From Rhodeus uyekii (lineage: Eukaryota; Chordata; Actinopteri; Cypriniformes; Acheilognathidae): a stretch of DNA of 64,000 bases. The stretch lies in NCBI GenBank assembly GCA_037043235.1, contig JAWRVZ010000014.1, forward strand, positions 3,720,001 to 3,784,000, read 5' to 3'. The position numbers were made by a program, and so were the translations under genes. Below, piece by piece: positions 23,193 to 33,549 of this stretch (position 1 is the stretch's first letter; every line of letters begins with the position of its first letter). The notes under the pieces were generated by a model. It was not told the origin of the DNA. It was given only the letters and a program-made list of their open reading frames with translations, and did no database searches.

Positions 23193-24499
23193 TGTTACGA
23201 CCAGCTCGTTTCAGATCGCAACATGAAAAAGGGATCAGGCAAGATGTTCAATCAAAATAAGAATTTATTTAAATTAAACATATAGACTCTCCTCTTACCA
23301 CCATCCCACTCCCCTCATAGACTCCTCTCTCCACCACCACCATCCCACTCCCCTCACAGACTCTCCTCTTACCCTACCACCATCCCACTTCCCTCACAGA
23401 CTCTTCTCTTACCCCCCCACCACTATCCCACTCCCCTCACAGACTCTCCTCACCCCCCACCACCCCACTCCCCTCACAGACTCTCCTCTCACCCACCACC
23501 ATCCACCCTACACCAGACTCCTTCACTGCCCCCCCCCACTCCCCTCACAGACTCTCCTCTCACCCACCACCATCCACCCTACACCAGACTCCTTCACTGC
23601 CCCCCCCACTACTATCCTTATAGACTCTTCGCTCACTCTGTTACTTATTTGTGCCATTTGCACTGCCGACTGTTCATTACAGTAACAACTGTTTACTGTG
23701 TACAGTAACAACTGTTTACACTTGCACCTTGCACTACTGTACTTTAGCTGGAACATGCTCATTTGCACTACCAACTGTTCATACAGTACCAACTGTTTAC
23801 ATTTCGCATTTCACTTATTTGCACTGTCCATGCTCATTGCACTACCTTAAATCTACTGCTTACCTTAAGCTAACAATTGTATACATCTACCTGTAAAATT
23901 CTGTTTATAGTTAGAGACATCTGTATATACATTTACATTTATAGCACATATTCACCTGTAAATGCTGTTTATAGACACCTGTAATTATATTTATAGCACA
24001 CACTCATCTGTTATAGTAATAACCATCTGTATATTTATATTCATTGTACATATTACCTGTAAATCCTGTACATCTCCATATCCTGCACTTATGCAACCAT
24101 TGTACATATCCTGCACTTGCTGCTATTGCACTTCTGGTTAGACCTAAACTGCATTTCGTTGCCTTCTACCTGTACTTGTGTAGTGACAATAAAGTTGAAT
24201 CTAATCTAATCTAATCTAATCTAATCTAATATACCCAAATAATAACAATAAGAAACATAAGTCTAGGAGTAAATAAACAAAAAAACAAAGATAACAAACA
24301 AAGACGCTACAGGTGTAAAATAAAGCATACAAGAGAGAGACACTCAGGAAGAATCCTTTCTCCCTGAGGTGCCAGCTTCGAATGAGACAGCACTCTCTTG
24401 TACTCTAACTAATGAGCAATTAACAAAAGATTAGCCAATCAGGAAACTCCAGTGATCAGCAATGATGAAGTCAGGAGGAGGAGACTCAGGGTCGTCACA
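23193..24499 (-). repeat. 3' LTR of the Gmr1-like element, split by an insertion
   Basis: On the minus strand the LTR starts TGTGACGACC (24,499) and ends GGTCGTAACA (23,193), so its tips are an inverted repeat. About 360 bp of LTR is interrupted by the 947-bp insert at 23,284-24,230. The 23,193-23,283 part and the part from 24,231 align with the 5' LTR remnant. Confidence 0.9.
23284..24230 (+). mobile_element. LINE 3'-end-like insertion carrying the C-rich minisatellite
   Basis: Inserted in the LTR between ACATATA and CCC, with ATATA repeated at both edges as a probable target duplication. The first ~355 bp is the same minisatellite as at 1-310. The remainder, built of TGCACT- and CTGTAAAT-rich sequence, ends GTGACAATAAAGTTGAATC followed by (TAATC)n, a tail typical of CR1/L2/Rex-type fish LINEs. 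No reverse transcriptase is included, so it is a 3'-end copy or a non-autonomous derivative. Confidence 0.65.
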
Positions 24500-24515
24500 C
24501 CTCCCACACCAGAAT
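24500..24515 (-). promoter_or_regulatory. Polypurine tract of the Gmr1-like element
   Basis: On the minus strand GGTGTGGGAGG ends immediately before the TGTGACGACC start of the 3' LTR. A purine-rich run here primes plus-strand DNA synthesis in LTR retrotransposons. Confidence 0.7.
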
Positions 24516-24663
24516 GAGGTTCCCCTAAAGAACTGAACAAAAACAAAAGAGAGCTACAAAGGCAAAATAACTGTCAATGTGAATGTGCAATGACTTTACA
24601 ATACTCATCTCCATAATCCAACTCCAGTTGCGCTCCCTAAATCCTGGGCCCTAGGACATAAAA

Positions 24664-25207
24664 GAGGTAATAATAATAATAATAAGTTACACTTATATAG
24701 CGCTTTTTACCAAGCTCAAAGCGCTTTGGGGGGGGGGGGATCTCCTCAACCATCTGATGATGCGACAGCAACCTGTGCCAGAACGCTCACCACACACCAG
24801 CTAAGGAGAGGAGACAGAGCAATGAAGCCAATTAATGTAGGGGGGTGATTAGGGGGCCATGATGGACCAAGGCCAACGGGCAGATTTGGCCAGGGATGCC
24901 GGGGTTACACCCCTACTCTTGCGAAGGACATCCTTGGGATTTTTTAATGACCACAGAGAGTCAGGACCTCGGTTTAACGTCTCATCTGAAGGACGGTGCT
25001 TATTGCAGTACAGTGTCCCCATCACTATACTGGGGCGTTAGGACCCACACAGACCGCAGGGTGAGCACCCCCTGCTGGCCTCCTAACACCACTTCCAGCA
25101 GCAACCTAGTCGTTCCCAGGAGGTCTCCCATCCAGGTACTAACCAGGCTCAACCCTGCTTAGCTTCAGCGGGCAACCAGTCTTGGAGTACAGGGTGATAT
25201 GGCTGCT
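24664..25207 (-). mobile_element. SINE3-type, 5S rRNA-headed SINE
   Basis: On the minus strand the 5' end (25,207 to about 25,110) resembles 5S rRNA, including the promoter-type GAAGCTAAGCAGGGT and CCTGGTTAGTACCTGGATGG. The body includes GATGAGACGTTAAACCGAGG and GGTGCTCACCCTGCGGTC, the conserved central region of fish 5S-type SINEs. It ends in AAAGCGCTATATAAGTGTAA plus (ATT)n at 24,664-24,685. It is essentially full length and inserted between RNase H and the 3' LTR of the Gmr1-like element. It is not a 5S rRNA gene, because the 5S part is only the head. Confidence 0.9.
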
Positions 25208-25315
25208 GGATGCATTATTGCATTACAGGTTAAAAGAAGAAACAAAATGAAGAGAAGAAAAGGAAAGATGCCAGACCCTCTGGTACATCTTACAGTCTCG
25301 ACAAAGCATCCGCAA

Positions 25316-26776
25316 TTATATTATCTTTGCCACGTATGTGCTTAATTTGTAGGTGGAAAGGTTGTAGAATCTCATTATTTGTTGATTCTTGCCGCGCATT
25401 CGGTCTAAGAAAGTTAACGGATTGTGGTCTGTGTACACAATAATGGGACCACAAGTCGCGCTCAAATATACCTCAAAATGTTGAATGGCTAAAATGAGAG
25501 CTAAGGCCTCTTTTTCCACTGTGGAATAGACTTGTTGATGGCAGTTGAACTTCTTTGAAAAACAGCTGACTGGGTGTTCGATTCTATTACAATCTTCCTG
25601 CAAGAGAACAGTGCCAGCCCCATAATCACTAGCATCAACTGCAAGTAAAAATTGTTTCTCAAAATCTGGAGTAGCTAACACAGGAGCACTTGCTAACAAA
25701 GACTTAGCATTTTCAAAAGCACACTAACATTTCTCAGACCATTTAAAAGGTCTCGTTGGGCTTAAAAGGTCAGTTAGAGGCACGACTACGCTTGAAAAAT
25801 TTCTGCAAAATCCCCTGTAATAACCCACCATCCCGAGAAAACGCCTTAACTCGCGAAGGGTGGTCGGTTTGGGAAAATTACAGATCGTATTCACTTTTGC
25901 GTGAATTGGTTTTACGCAACCTCGACCAACCACTTTCCCCAGATATGTCACAGTAGCCTTACCAAATTCACATTATCAAGATTTTTCGTCAAGTTGGCTT
26001 TGACTAACCGCTCAAAAAGTTCTTTAATCTGATCAAGATGTTCAGACCAGGAATAACTATATAAAACAACATCGTCCAAATAAGCTTCACAACCACTCAT
26101 TCCAGACAACACATGATTTATTAGTCGTTGAAATGTAGCGGGGGCATTACGAACACTAAAAGGCATAACAGTGTATTGTAAGAACCTGTCAGGTGTTACA
26201 AAAGCCGATAGTTCTTTTGCACGAGCTGTTAAAGCCACTTGCCAGTAACCTTTCTCCAACACAATCAACACAGTCATCAAGTCTTGGAAGGGGATAACAA
26301 TCGGGTTTTGTCAAGGTGTTAAGCTTTCTGTAATCAGTACAAAACCGATACGAGTTATCAGGTTTGTTCACCAAAATGCATGGAGAACTCCAAGAACTAA
26401 AACTGGGCTCTGCTAAATGATGATCAAGCAGATAGTCTACCTCTTGTTTCACTGCCTTGGCTGTTCCAACATCAATATCATGCTCAATGACAGAAGTTTG
26501 AGTGGGAACATTAGAAAAGAGAGAAGGAAACAGGTTTATCAACTCAATTCTATCATTATTTTCCCCCTCAGACAAGTGAGACAAATGATGAGCCAAATTG
26601 ACAAGCACTTCAGAATTTTTCAGTCGCCCTTCGACTTGTCCTCGAGAAGGACCTTTCAGCTCTTCTGGACAGTTATCCATCTCGATAGAGGTTTCTGAAA
26701 CGTTTGAATTGGTAGTTTCGGGAGTTTTTACAACATTAGCACACAAAGAAAGTACAGGGGTCACGTATGATTTCAA
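25316..26776 (-). pseudogene. Gmr1-like reverse transcriptase and RNase H
   Basis: RT copies the element's RNA and RNase H degrades it. RT begins after the integrase at 26,776. Visible are SSWSSPCILVNKPDNSYRFC and DYRKLN (about 26,405-26,320), the finger/palm block GYWQVALT near 26,245, MPFSVRNAPATFQRL near 26,165, the catalytic AYLDDVVLYS at about 26,085-26,055, and FLGMVGYYRGFCRNFS at about 25,835-25,790. RNase H follows with LLAVDASDYGAGTVLLQED (about 25,655-25,600) and VYTDHNPLTFLDR (about 25,440-25,400). Frameshifts occur near 26,275, 25,950 and 25,710. Catalytic residues remain but the frame is broken. Confidence 0.9.
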
Positions 26777-28076
26777 TTAATTAACATGACAGACCTGGGT
26801 CTTCTTTCTTCGATCGGGTGTATTTAACAAATAATTGTTATTCGGAAGGATCTTCACAATTGTATATGGTCCAGCAAATCGAGCCTGAAACGGAGTAGTT
26901 AAAATCGGTAGCAACGCTAGTACCTGTTCACCCACTTGAAATTGTCTAAGTTTGGCTTTACGATCAAATAATTCCTGCATCTTTCTCTGAGACTTAGCCA
27001 ACTTTCGCAAAGCGATTGCTCTAGTCTCATACAGTCGATATCGAAAACTGCTCACATAGTCCAAGACATTTTTAGGAGGATCAAAATTAGTCCAGTGATC
27101 TGCCAATACAGCAATAGGACCCCTAACAGTGTGTCCAAATACAAGTTCATTAGGGCTGAATCCTAAACTTTCTTGTACAACTTCTCGAATCGCCAATAAC
27201 ATCCAAGGTAAACCTTCCTCCCAGTCACTGTCAAGTTCTACACAATAAGATCTTAAAAGTGATTTAAGAGTCTGATGGAATCTCTCGAGACTTCCTTGAC
27301 TTTGAGGATGATAAGCACTTAAAATGTTATGTTTGACCAAGTTGTCGCATGACCTTTGAAAAGTTTCGGGACATAAAATTTGAACCTTGGTCCGACTGAA
27401 TAGTCCTCGGAATACCAAAAGTAGACATAAAACTTGTTAAGGCTTTTAAAATAGATTTGCTAGTAATTGATCTGAGTGGATATGCTGCCGGGTAACGTGT
27501 AGTTTGACACATTATAGTGAATAAATAAGCATGTCCAGCTTTAGATCTTGGCAAAGGACCAACACAGTCAATCGTCAAATGAGAAAAAGGTGTCGTAACC
27601 GCAGCAATAGGTTGTAATGGAGCTACTGGTACCTTTTGATTTGGTTTACCTGTCACTTGACAAGTATGGCAAGACTTTATAAAATGAATCACATCTCGCT
27701 TACATCCAGGCCAATAAAACTTCCTCAAAACCCTATCATAGGTTTTTCGGACACCCATGTGACCAGCTATACCTTGATGTGAAAGCTGTAGTAGGTCTTG
27801 TCGATATTTTAAAGGAACCACTATTTGAATTCTAGGATCGAGTGTAGAATCAAAACTCACAGGTTGTTGTCTATGAAGTAATCCATCCTGGAGATAGTAA
27901 AACGGTACCGAAGTCTTTTCTCTTTTCTCATCAACTGAAGAGAACAATTTTCGAAGTGATTCATCTGTTTGTTGTGCTTTAACAAGAGCATCTCTCATTA
28001 CACTAAAGAGCGGAGATAAGTCACAAACATTAATATGATCGCAGATAAAAGGACTTTTTGATATAAAATCAGACAC
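26777..28076 (-). pseudogene. Gmr1-like integrase, upstream of RT
   Basis: The DDE enzyme that inserts cDNA. The zinc-binding HHCC domain reads HQGIAGHMG...CHTC (about 27,785-27,665). The core shows TIDCVGPLP (first Asp, about 27,575), IQSDQGSNF (second Asp, about 27,405) and QGSLERFHQTL (Glu, about 27,300-27,270). A GPY/F-type C-terminal motif FAGPYTIVK follows at about 26,885-26,855. There is one frameshift near 27,330-27,420 and a stop just before the RT start. Its position before RT, not after RNase H, is the diagnostic oddity of the group. Confidence 0.9.
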
Positions 28077-28330
28077 ATCCGTATTCTGATCAACAACATT
28101 CTGTGACTCATGAACTGACCTCTCTTCAACGACCGTACACGCATTATTGGGTTCTGACAGAGAGAAATCCTCAGAAACAAGAAAAGTATTGTTAAGAATA
28201 TTCTCTGTTTAATTGATCTCACCTCTCTTAATCATTGCCCGAGTAACTGCGCATGCAGGGTACAATTCAAGATGATCAGAAGAACCACTTAATTTCTCAT
28301 CAGCAGAGACCAATATAGGTAAAACGTCAC

Positions 28331-28696
28331 TGTGGCCAGCGGGGCGTGGTTTAGAGTCTGTTGCAGGCGGAGGAGGAGTTTGGGAGGGCTAATGGTTAAG
28401 GGACACGCCTCTTGTTAACGAGATCTAACAGGTGTCTTCATTTTGCAGTGAGTCGAGAGACAGGATAAAAGCTGGGCCCAGGAGAAGGAGAGGAGGCTGA
28501 CTGGGGAGAGGGCTGAAAAGTCTGAGCGCTGCCAGCTAACCCTGCTGTTTTGAAAACTGCCAATGAGTGTTTTCTGTTTATTTTGTTGTTGCCCTCGAGC
28601 ATATTCTGTTGTTTATAAAGTCCAGAATAAAAGTGACTTCTAGTCTGTCTAAAGACGACCCCGCCTTTTCCTCTAGGTAGCTGAAAAGCTATCACA
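28331..28696 (+). mobile_element. Solo LTR B with 5-bp target duplication
   Basis: 366 bp from TGTGGCCAGC to GCTATCACA, flanked on both sides by GTCAC (28,326-28,330 and 28,697-28,701). It contains TATA-like GGATAAAAG at about 28,464 and AATAAAAG at about 28,625. It splits the Gmr1-like pol sequence just downstream of the protease. The U3 half matches solo LTR A (692-1020) and the downstream half does not. Confidence 0.9.
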
Positions 28697-28701
28697 GTCA
28701 C

Positions 28702-29134
28702 CATCTGACTTTTTCCAGACATTGCCTCCAGCTAAATCATTTCCCAATACAAACGTTACACCAGGGACAGGAAGCATGGCACGAACTCCAACTACTACCT
28801 CACCTGATACAAGGTTTGAATCAAGGTGAATGCGAGGTAGAGGAACTTCAGTGCATCCCACTTCAAGTCCTCTGACCAGTACGTGTGTTCATGTAGTGGT
28901 ATGTTCGGACAAAGGCAACAGTCCTTCCAGAAGAAAAGATTGCCCCGCCCCCGTATCTCGAAGAATACGTACAGGTACAGTTTCATCAGAATTAGGTAAC
29001 ACCACCGTCCCTTCTGTGAGAAATGGTATAAAATCAGCATTACACTTAAGGTTATCCATCTCAATAAAATCGACCTGTTTGGTCTGCTGATTATATATTG
29101 TAAGATTATGCTTCACATTTGATGTGGAAATCAA
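28702..29134 (-). pseudogene. Gmr1-like aspartic protease, interrupted by a solo LTR
   Basis: Retropepsin-type protease that matures the polyprotein. The active-site triad reads ILRDTGAGQS at about 29,005-28,975. A downstream flap and end region has VSGEVVVGVRAMLPVPGV and LGNDLAGG (about 28,820-28,730). Coding similarity resumes left of the solo LTR (about 28,325-28,080) as a linker rich in Ser and Glu leading into the integrase. A frameshift lies near 28,900. Confidence 0.85.
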
Positions 29135-29149
29135 ACCAACATGCTTAAC

Positions 29150-30517
29150 TCACTCTTCTTTCCTTTTAAGGGTTACGCAATCTGCAATTTTATGTCCTGG
29201 CTTTTTACAATAAAAGCAAACCAAATCACCTTTCTTTCGCATGACTGAGACATTATCATCGACATTTTGACGTACAACCCCTTTTCTACTTCTTTCAGTA
29301 ACGCTTGATTTAGATCTGTTCAGATCACTCAAGTAATTAATAGAAAGTTGGTGAGTAAGAACAAATTCTTCTGCCATTAGAGCAGCTTCTAACAGTTTAC
29401 TCGCTTTGTGCTCATTAAGATACATAGCCACTTCTTTTGGGACAGAGCTTTTAAATTCCTCTAAAAGCATTAGTTCTCTGAGTTGTTCCTGAGTTGTTAG
29501 TGGTATCTTCAATGAGTTACACCAACGGTCAACCAAGTTCTCTTTCTCTCTAGCAAATTCTAGAAACTTACACTTCTCACTCTCAACGTGGTTTCTGAAT
29601 TTTTGTCGATATGCTTCTGGTGCCAGCTCATAAGCATGTAAAATTGCAGATTTGACAATTTCCTAGTCACTACCCTGTTCTATTGTCAACGATGAATAAA
29701 CATATTGTGCCCTTCCGATTAATACACATTGCAAAAGCAACGTCCAAAACTCTTTTGGCCATTTCAAAGTTTGTGCAACTCTTTCAAAATGTTGGAAGTA
29801 CTTTTCAACTTCTTTTTCCACAAATTGCGGCACTAGTCTAATGTTCTTATAGACATCAAAATTAGGTGCAGTCAATTAGGATTCAACTAAAGACGCACTA
29901 GTTGGAGTTTCAACCGTTTGGGCTTTCAGTTCTAACTCGAGTTTTCGCAATTGAAATTCTCGTTCTTCCCTCTCAGATTGCAACTCTAACTTACGTAACT
30001 CCAGTGTCTGCTTTAACTCTATGTTATGTTTTAGCTCCAATTTCTTTATCTCAAAGTCACTTTCAAATTGTTTTCCTTTTAATGCGCAAAGCTCACGCTC
30101 AACACGCAGTTTTTCTGCTTCAACACACAACTGTTTTTCCTCTAATGACATTTCATTAAACTTCACATCTTGATCGACAGTATAAAGAGGAGAGGTTAAA
30201 GAGACTTCTTGAGGAATATCTTGTGCTCTTACCTCTAAAATACCTCGTTCAACAAGTGCAGCTTTAACGATTTTCATAAGCGTTTCCTTAAGCTTTTTAT
30301 CATCAGTTTTTAGCACCACGTCACATTGCTCTGCAATCTGCAAAAGCTCTTCCTTCGTGCATCTCGAGCAAAATTTCCGAAGGAAATGTGAAGAAGTCCT
30401 CAATGATTGATGACATTTTCTACCTAAAACAAGCAACAAGGAAAACACAACAGCAAAACAGTAGTACAAATGCGCGCGATATGCTGCTGCACTAAGCAGT
30501 AAAAATACAATTCCCAT
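29150..30517 (-). pseudogene. Gmr1-like Gag with coiled coil, SCAN-like region and zinc knuckle
   Basis: The structural protein of the particle. The N-terminal part (30,517-29,876) is strongly charged with heptad-like Leu/Glu/Lys spacing, a coiled coil. Next, 29,875-29,663 holds an FEKYFQHFERVA-like capsid start (seen as EVEKYFQHFERVAQTLKWP). Then 29,536-29,330 contains QLRELMLLEEFKSSVPKEV and YLNEHKASKLLEAALMAEEF, which closely resembles a SCAN domain. A CCHC knuckle CFYCKKPGHKIADC lies at about 29,220-29,175. Frames change near 29,660 and 29,880. SCAN domains of vertebrate zinc-finger proteins are known to derive from Gags of this group. Confidence 0.85.
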
Positions 30518-30942
30518 CAGCCACCTTGCTTGGAATTGTCACATGCGCTCCAAGGACAACATCCTGCTTCCTGTTATGAGATAAAAATATGACTTACCAC
30601 AAGTCATTCTACAACTTATCTCCATACGTAGCAGGGTAGAATACGGATACAAATATTTAACAAAAATGTGTCTCTTAAACTGAAAATGAGAGAGACTCCA
30701 GTTCTCGGTATTTAAACGCTGAACTCAGAATATTTGGTTTTTCAAACCAAAGTCTGAAGCGTGCCCCCGACAGAGAATATATACCTCCGTCCAGAATAAT
30801 CTTCAATAATAACAAAGGCAAAATAACAAATAGTGTCTCGATGGAAGGGATTGTAAACCCAGCTGAGAACACTCTAACTAACTGAAGTCTACTCATTTAA
30901 AAAGTGAACATAAACTTTATGCATTTACCTACAAATGTAGCG

Positions 30943-30960
30943 ATCTCGGACGAGCCTCCA
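30943..30960 (-). promoter_or_regulatory. Primer binding site, tRNA-Pro type
   Basis: On the minus strand TGGAGGCTCGTCCGAGAT differs at two positions, both G to A, from the proline-tRNA primer site used by many retroelements. It lies 6 bases after the LTR end at 30,967. Confidence 0.8.
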
Positions 30961-30966
30961 ATTTCA

Positions 30967-31127
30967 TGTTACGACCAGCTCGTTTCAGATCGCAACATGA
31001 AAAAGGGATCAGGCAAGATGTTCAATCTAAATAAGAATTTATTTAAATTAAACATATACCTAAATAATAACAATAATAAACATAAGTCTAGGCGTAAATA
31101 AACAAAAAAACAAAGATAACAAACAAA
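30967..31127 (-). repeat. Truncated 5' LTR of the Gmr1-like element
   Basis: 161 bp matching the 3' LTR from its TGTTACGACC edge (plus-strand view) until CAAAGA, where similarity ends and the integrase coding sequence of the host element begins. The upstream ~200 bp of this LTR, including its TGTGACGACC start, is absent. Confidence 0.85.
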
Positions 31128-32204
31128 GAATGAATCCTCCCGTATGCGGGAGGCAATTTGAGGCGGACTGTCACCGGACTAATGATTTTGGTGACAGGGA
31201 ACGGGCCAATGAATTTAGGAGCAAGTTTATTACACACGGAGTGGAGAGGAATATGTTTGGAAGACAGCCACACTTTTTGACCCACGACGTAGACGGGAGG
31301 CTTTGACCGGTGGCGATCGACCTGGGCCTTGGTGCGCGCTCCCAATTGTAGCAGAGTCTCAAGAGTCTCCAAGTGCGATGACACATCTGGATGAAAGCGT
31401 GAGCGGAGGGAACCGCGACGTTGGATTCCAGACTGGGAAAGATAGGTGGCTGGTACCCTAGACTACACTCAAACGGCGAAAGGCCTGTGGATGATACTGG
31501 TAACGAGTTATGCGCGTACTCAACCCACGGGAGTTGTTGACTCCAGGAAGAGGGATTCTGTGACACAGTACACCACAAACACCTCTCGAGATTGGCTCGT
31601 TCGGTCTGGCTCTGGGGATGGAAACCCGAAGACAGACTAACACTCGCACCCAGTAATTTGCAAAACTCTTTCCTGAAAATTGGGGCCCTTTGTCAGAGAC
31701 CACGCCTGTCGGGAGGCCATGAATGCGAAAGACATGTTCAATGACAGACGCCGCTGTCTCCTTAGCAGAAGGCAACTCGGGTAAGGGTATGAAATGCGCT
31801 GCCTTCGAGAATCTGTCCACTACGGTTAAAACAACCGTTAAAACAACCGTGTTACCCTGGGAGGGTGGTGACAAAATCTAGCGCAATGTAGGACTAGGGT
31901 CTCGAAGGCACTGACAGCGGCTGAAGCAACCCATCTGGAGAACGGTTGGAAGTCTTAGCCTGTGCGCAGTCGGAACAAGCCAAAACAAAATCTTGGATGT
32001 CACGGGCCATCTTTGGCCACCAGAATCGTTGTTTAACCAAAAAGTTAGTACGACTGATTCCTGGATGACTGCTATTTTGGAACAGTGGCCCCATCGGATG
32101 ACCTTGGATCTGACTTCCTCCGGCACAAATAATTGACCAGGTGGACCCTGGGCGGAGGCGTTGCCCCTTCTAAGGCCGCTTTGACCTTCGCGTCGACCTC
32201 CCAT
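31128..32204 (-). pseudogene. Sushi-like integrase remnant
   Basis: Read right to left: a zinc-finger region with NFLVKQRFWWPKMARDI and ACSDCAQAK (about 32,055-31,965), core sequence VDRFSKAAHFIPLPELPSA (about 31,830-31,775), VSDKGPQFSGK (second Asp, about 31,705), LPWVEYAHNSLPVSSTGLSP (about 31,540-31,480), and a GPF motif KFIGPFPVTKIISPV near the left end. At least three frameshifts are seen. Coding stops abruptly at the inner element's truncated LTR, so the C-terminal part is missing. Confidence 0.85.
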
Positions 32205-32561
32205 ACGAGTGTGGAAACAATGATTCTCTCAGGAAAAATGCACTCTGGAGTAGACGGCGCTCAGATCGATCAAAAATGTGCGATAAAGCATCGGGCTTGA
32301 TGTTCTTAGAACCCAGGCGGTATGATAGTAAAAAGTCAAAATGTCCGAAAAAAAGGGCCCACCGAGCCTGCCTGGAGTTAAGCTTTTGGCAGTTCTGATG
32401 TACTCTAAATTCTTGTGATCGGTCCAAACTAGAAAAGGCACCCCTGACCCCTCTAACCTATGACGCCACTCCTCCAAAGCTAGCTTGACTGCCAACAATT
32501 CTAGGTTACCAATGTCATAATTACGTTCTGCTGGGGACAAACGATAGGAAAAAACGCGCAA
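32170..32561 (-). pseudogene. Sushi-like RNase H
   Basis: Shows SPAERNYDIGNLELLAVKLA, WRHRLEGSGVPFLVWTDHKN and LEYIRTAKSL (about 32,535-32,395), then in another frame SRQARWALFFGHFDFLLSY and GSKNIKPDALSHIF. A frameshift lies near 32,390. The RNase H continues directly from the RT frame with which it overlaps. Confidence 0.85.
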
Positions 32562-33547
32562 GGGTGCATCTTATCGTCTGAGGGAGGGCACTGGGAGAGA
32601 ACCGCACCTACCCCCACCTCTGAAGCGTCGACCTCCACCACAAACTGACGTGTGGGATCAGGGGCAATCAGAATGGGGGCCGAAACGAAGCGGCTCTTGA
32701 GTTTGGAGAACGCCACTTTGGCGGCGTTGCACCACCTGAACGTAGTTCTGGCGGAGGTCAAGGCTGTCAGAGGAGCGGCTAGTTGGCTGAAGTTGCGGAT
32801 GAAATGTTGGTAGAAGTTGGCGAACCCCAGGAACCTCAACAGGCCCTTGCGAGAGTCCGGGGTAGGCCACTCTACCACAGCCTTAACCTTGTCGGGATCC
32901 ATGCACACTCCTTCCGATGAGATGATGTACCCTAAGAAAGGAACAGACTGTGCATGAAAAACACATTTCTCCGCCTTGACAAAAAGCCCATTCTGTAGTA
33001 ACCGTTGGAGCACTCGCCGGACGTGTTGAACATGTTCCTGGAGAGACGAGGAAAATATCAGTATATCATCCAGGTAAACATACGTGAACTGGTCGATCAT
33101 GTCTCTCAACACGTCATTGACGAGTTCTTGGAAGACAGCTGGGGAGTTGGACAGCTCAAAAGGCATGACCAAGTATTCAAAGTGTCCCCTAGGGGGATTA
33201 AATGCTGTCTTCCATTCATCTCCCTCTCTTATGCGAACCAAATGATATGCGTTCCTTAAATCCAATTTCGTGAAGATAGATGCTCCCTGTAACCTCTCGA
33301 AGGCCGAAGACATCAACGGCAAAGGATAAGTATTCTTTACCGTGATGTTGTTCAACCCCCGGTAGTCAATACAAGGTCGCAGAGACACATCCTTCTTCCC
33401 CACAAAAAAGAATCCCGCCCCCGCTGGAGAAGAGGAGGGGCGGATGAACCCGGTAGCCAAAGAATCATAAATATATTTCTCCATGGCGTCCCTTTCAGGA
33501 ATGGAAAGCGAGTATAACTTGCCCTTAGGCGGAGACATACCTGGCAA
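32501..33547 (-). pseudogene. Sushi-like reverse transcriptase, 348 open codons
   Basis: The longest open piece of this element. Motifs by residue: RPCIDYRGLNNITVKNTYPL (about 57-76), FTKLDLRNAYHLVRI with the first catalytic Asp (about 91-105), MPFELSNSPAVFQELVND (about 128-145), the catalytic YVYLDDILIFSS (about 156-167), FLGYIISSEGV (about 205-215), FLGFANFYQHFIRNFS (about 239-254) and the start of RNase H VVEVDASEVGVGAVLSQ (about 308-324). All three RT Asp residues are present. It is a fragment of a gag-pol polyprotein, so its first Met is not a real start. It is truncated by frameshifts on both sides. Confidence 0.9.
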
Positions 33548-33549
33548 AA

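Larger units (their letters stand above)
23193..31127 (-). mobile_element. Gmr1-like Ty3/gypsy retrotransposon (gag-PR-IN-RT-RH)
   Basis: A minus-strand element nested in the sushi-like copy. Right to left it has a truncated 5' LTR (30,967-31,127), a tRNA-Pro type primer site, gag with coiled coil, SCAN-like region and zinc knuckle (30,517-29,150), protease (29,134-28,702), integrase (28,076-26,777), then RT and RNase H (26,776-25,316), a polypurine tract and the 3' LTR (23,193-24,499). Integrase upstream of RT is the Ty1/copia-like order known for the Gmr1 group of deuterostome Ty3/gypsy elements. It carries a LINE-tail/minisatellite insert, a 5S SINE and a solo LTR. Confidence 0.85.

Noticed and set aside
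24859..25162. Plus-strand frames over the 5S-like sequence, and a possible 5S rRNA gene
   Set aside because: The 5S-like part is only the head of a SINE that continues with a SINE body and (ATT)n tail, so it is neither protein-coding nor a 5S gene.
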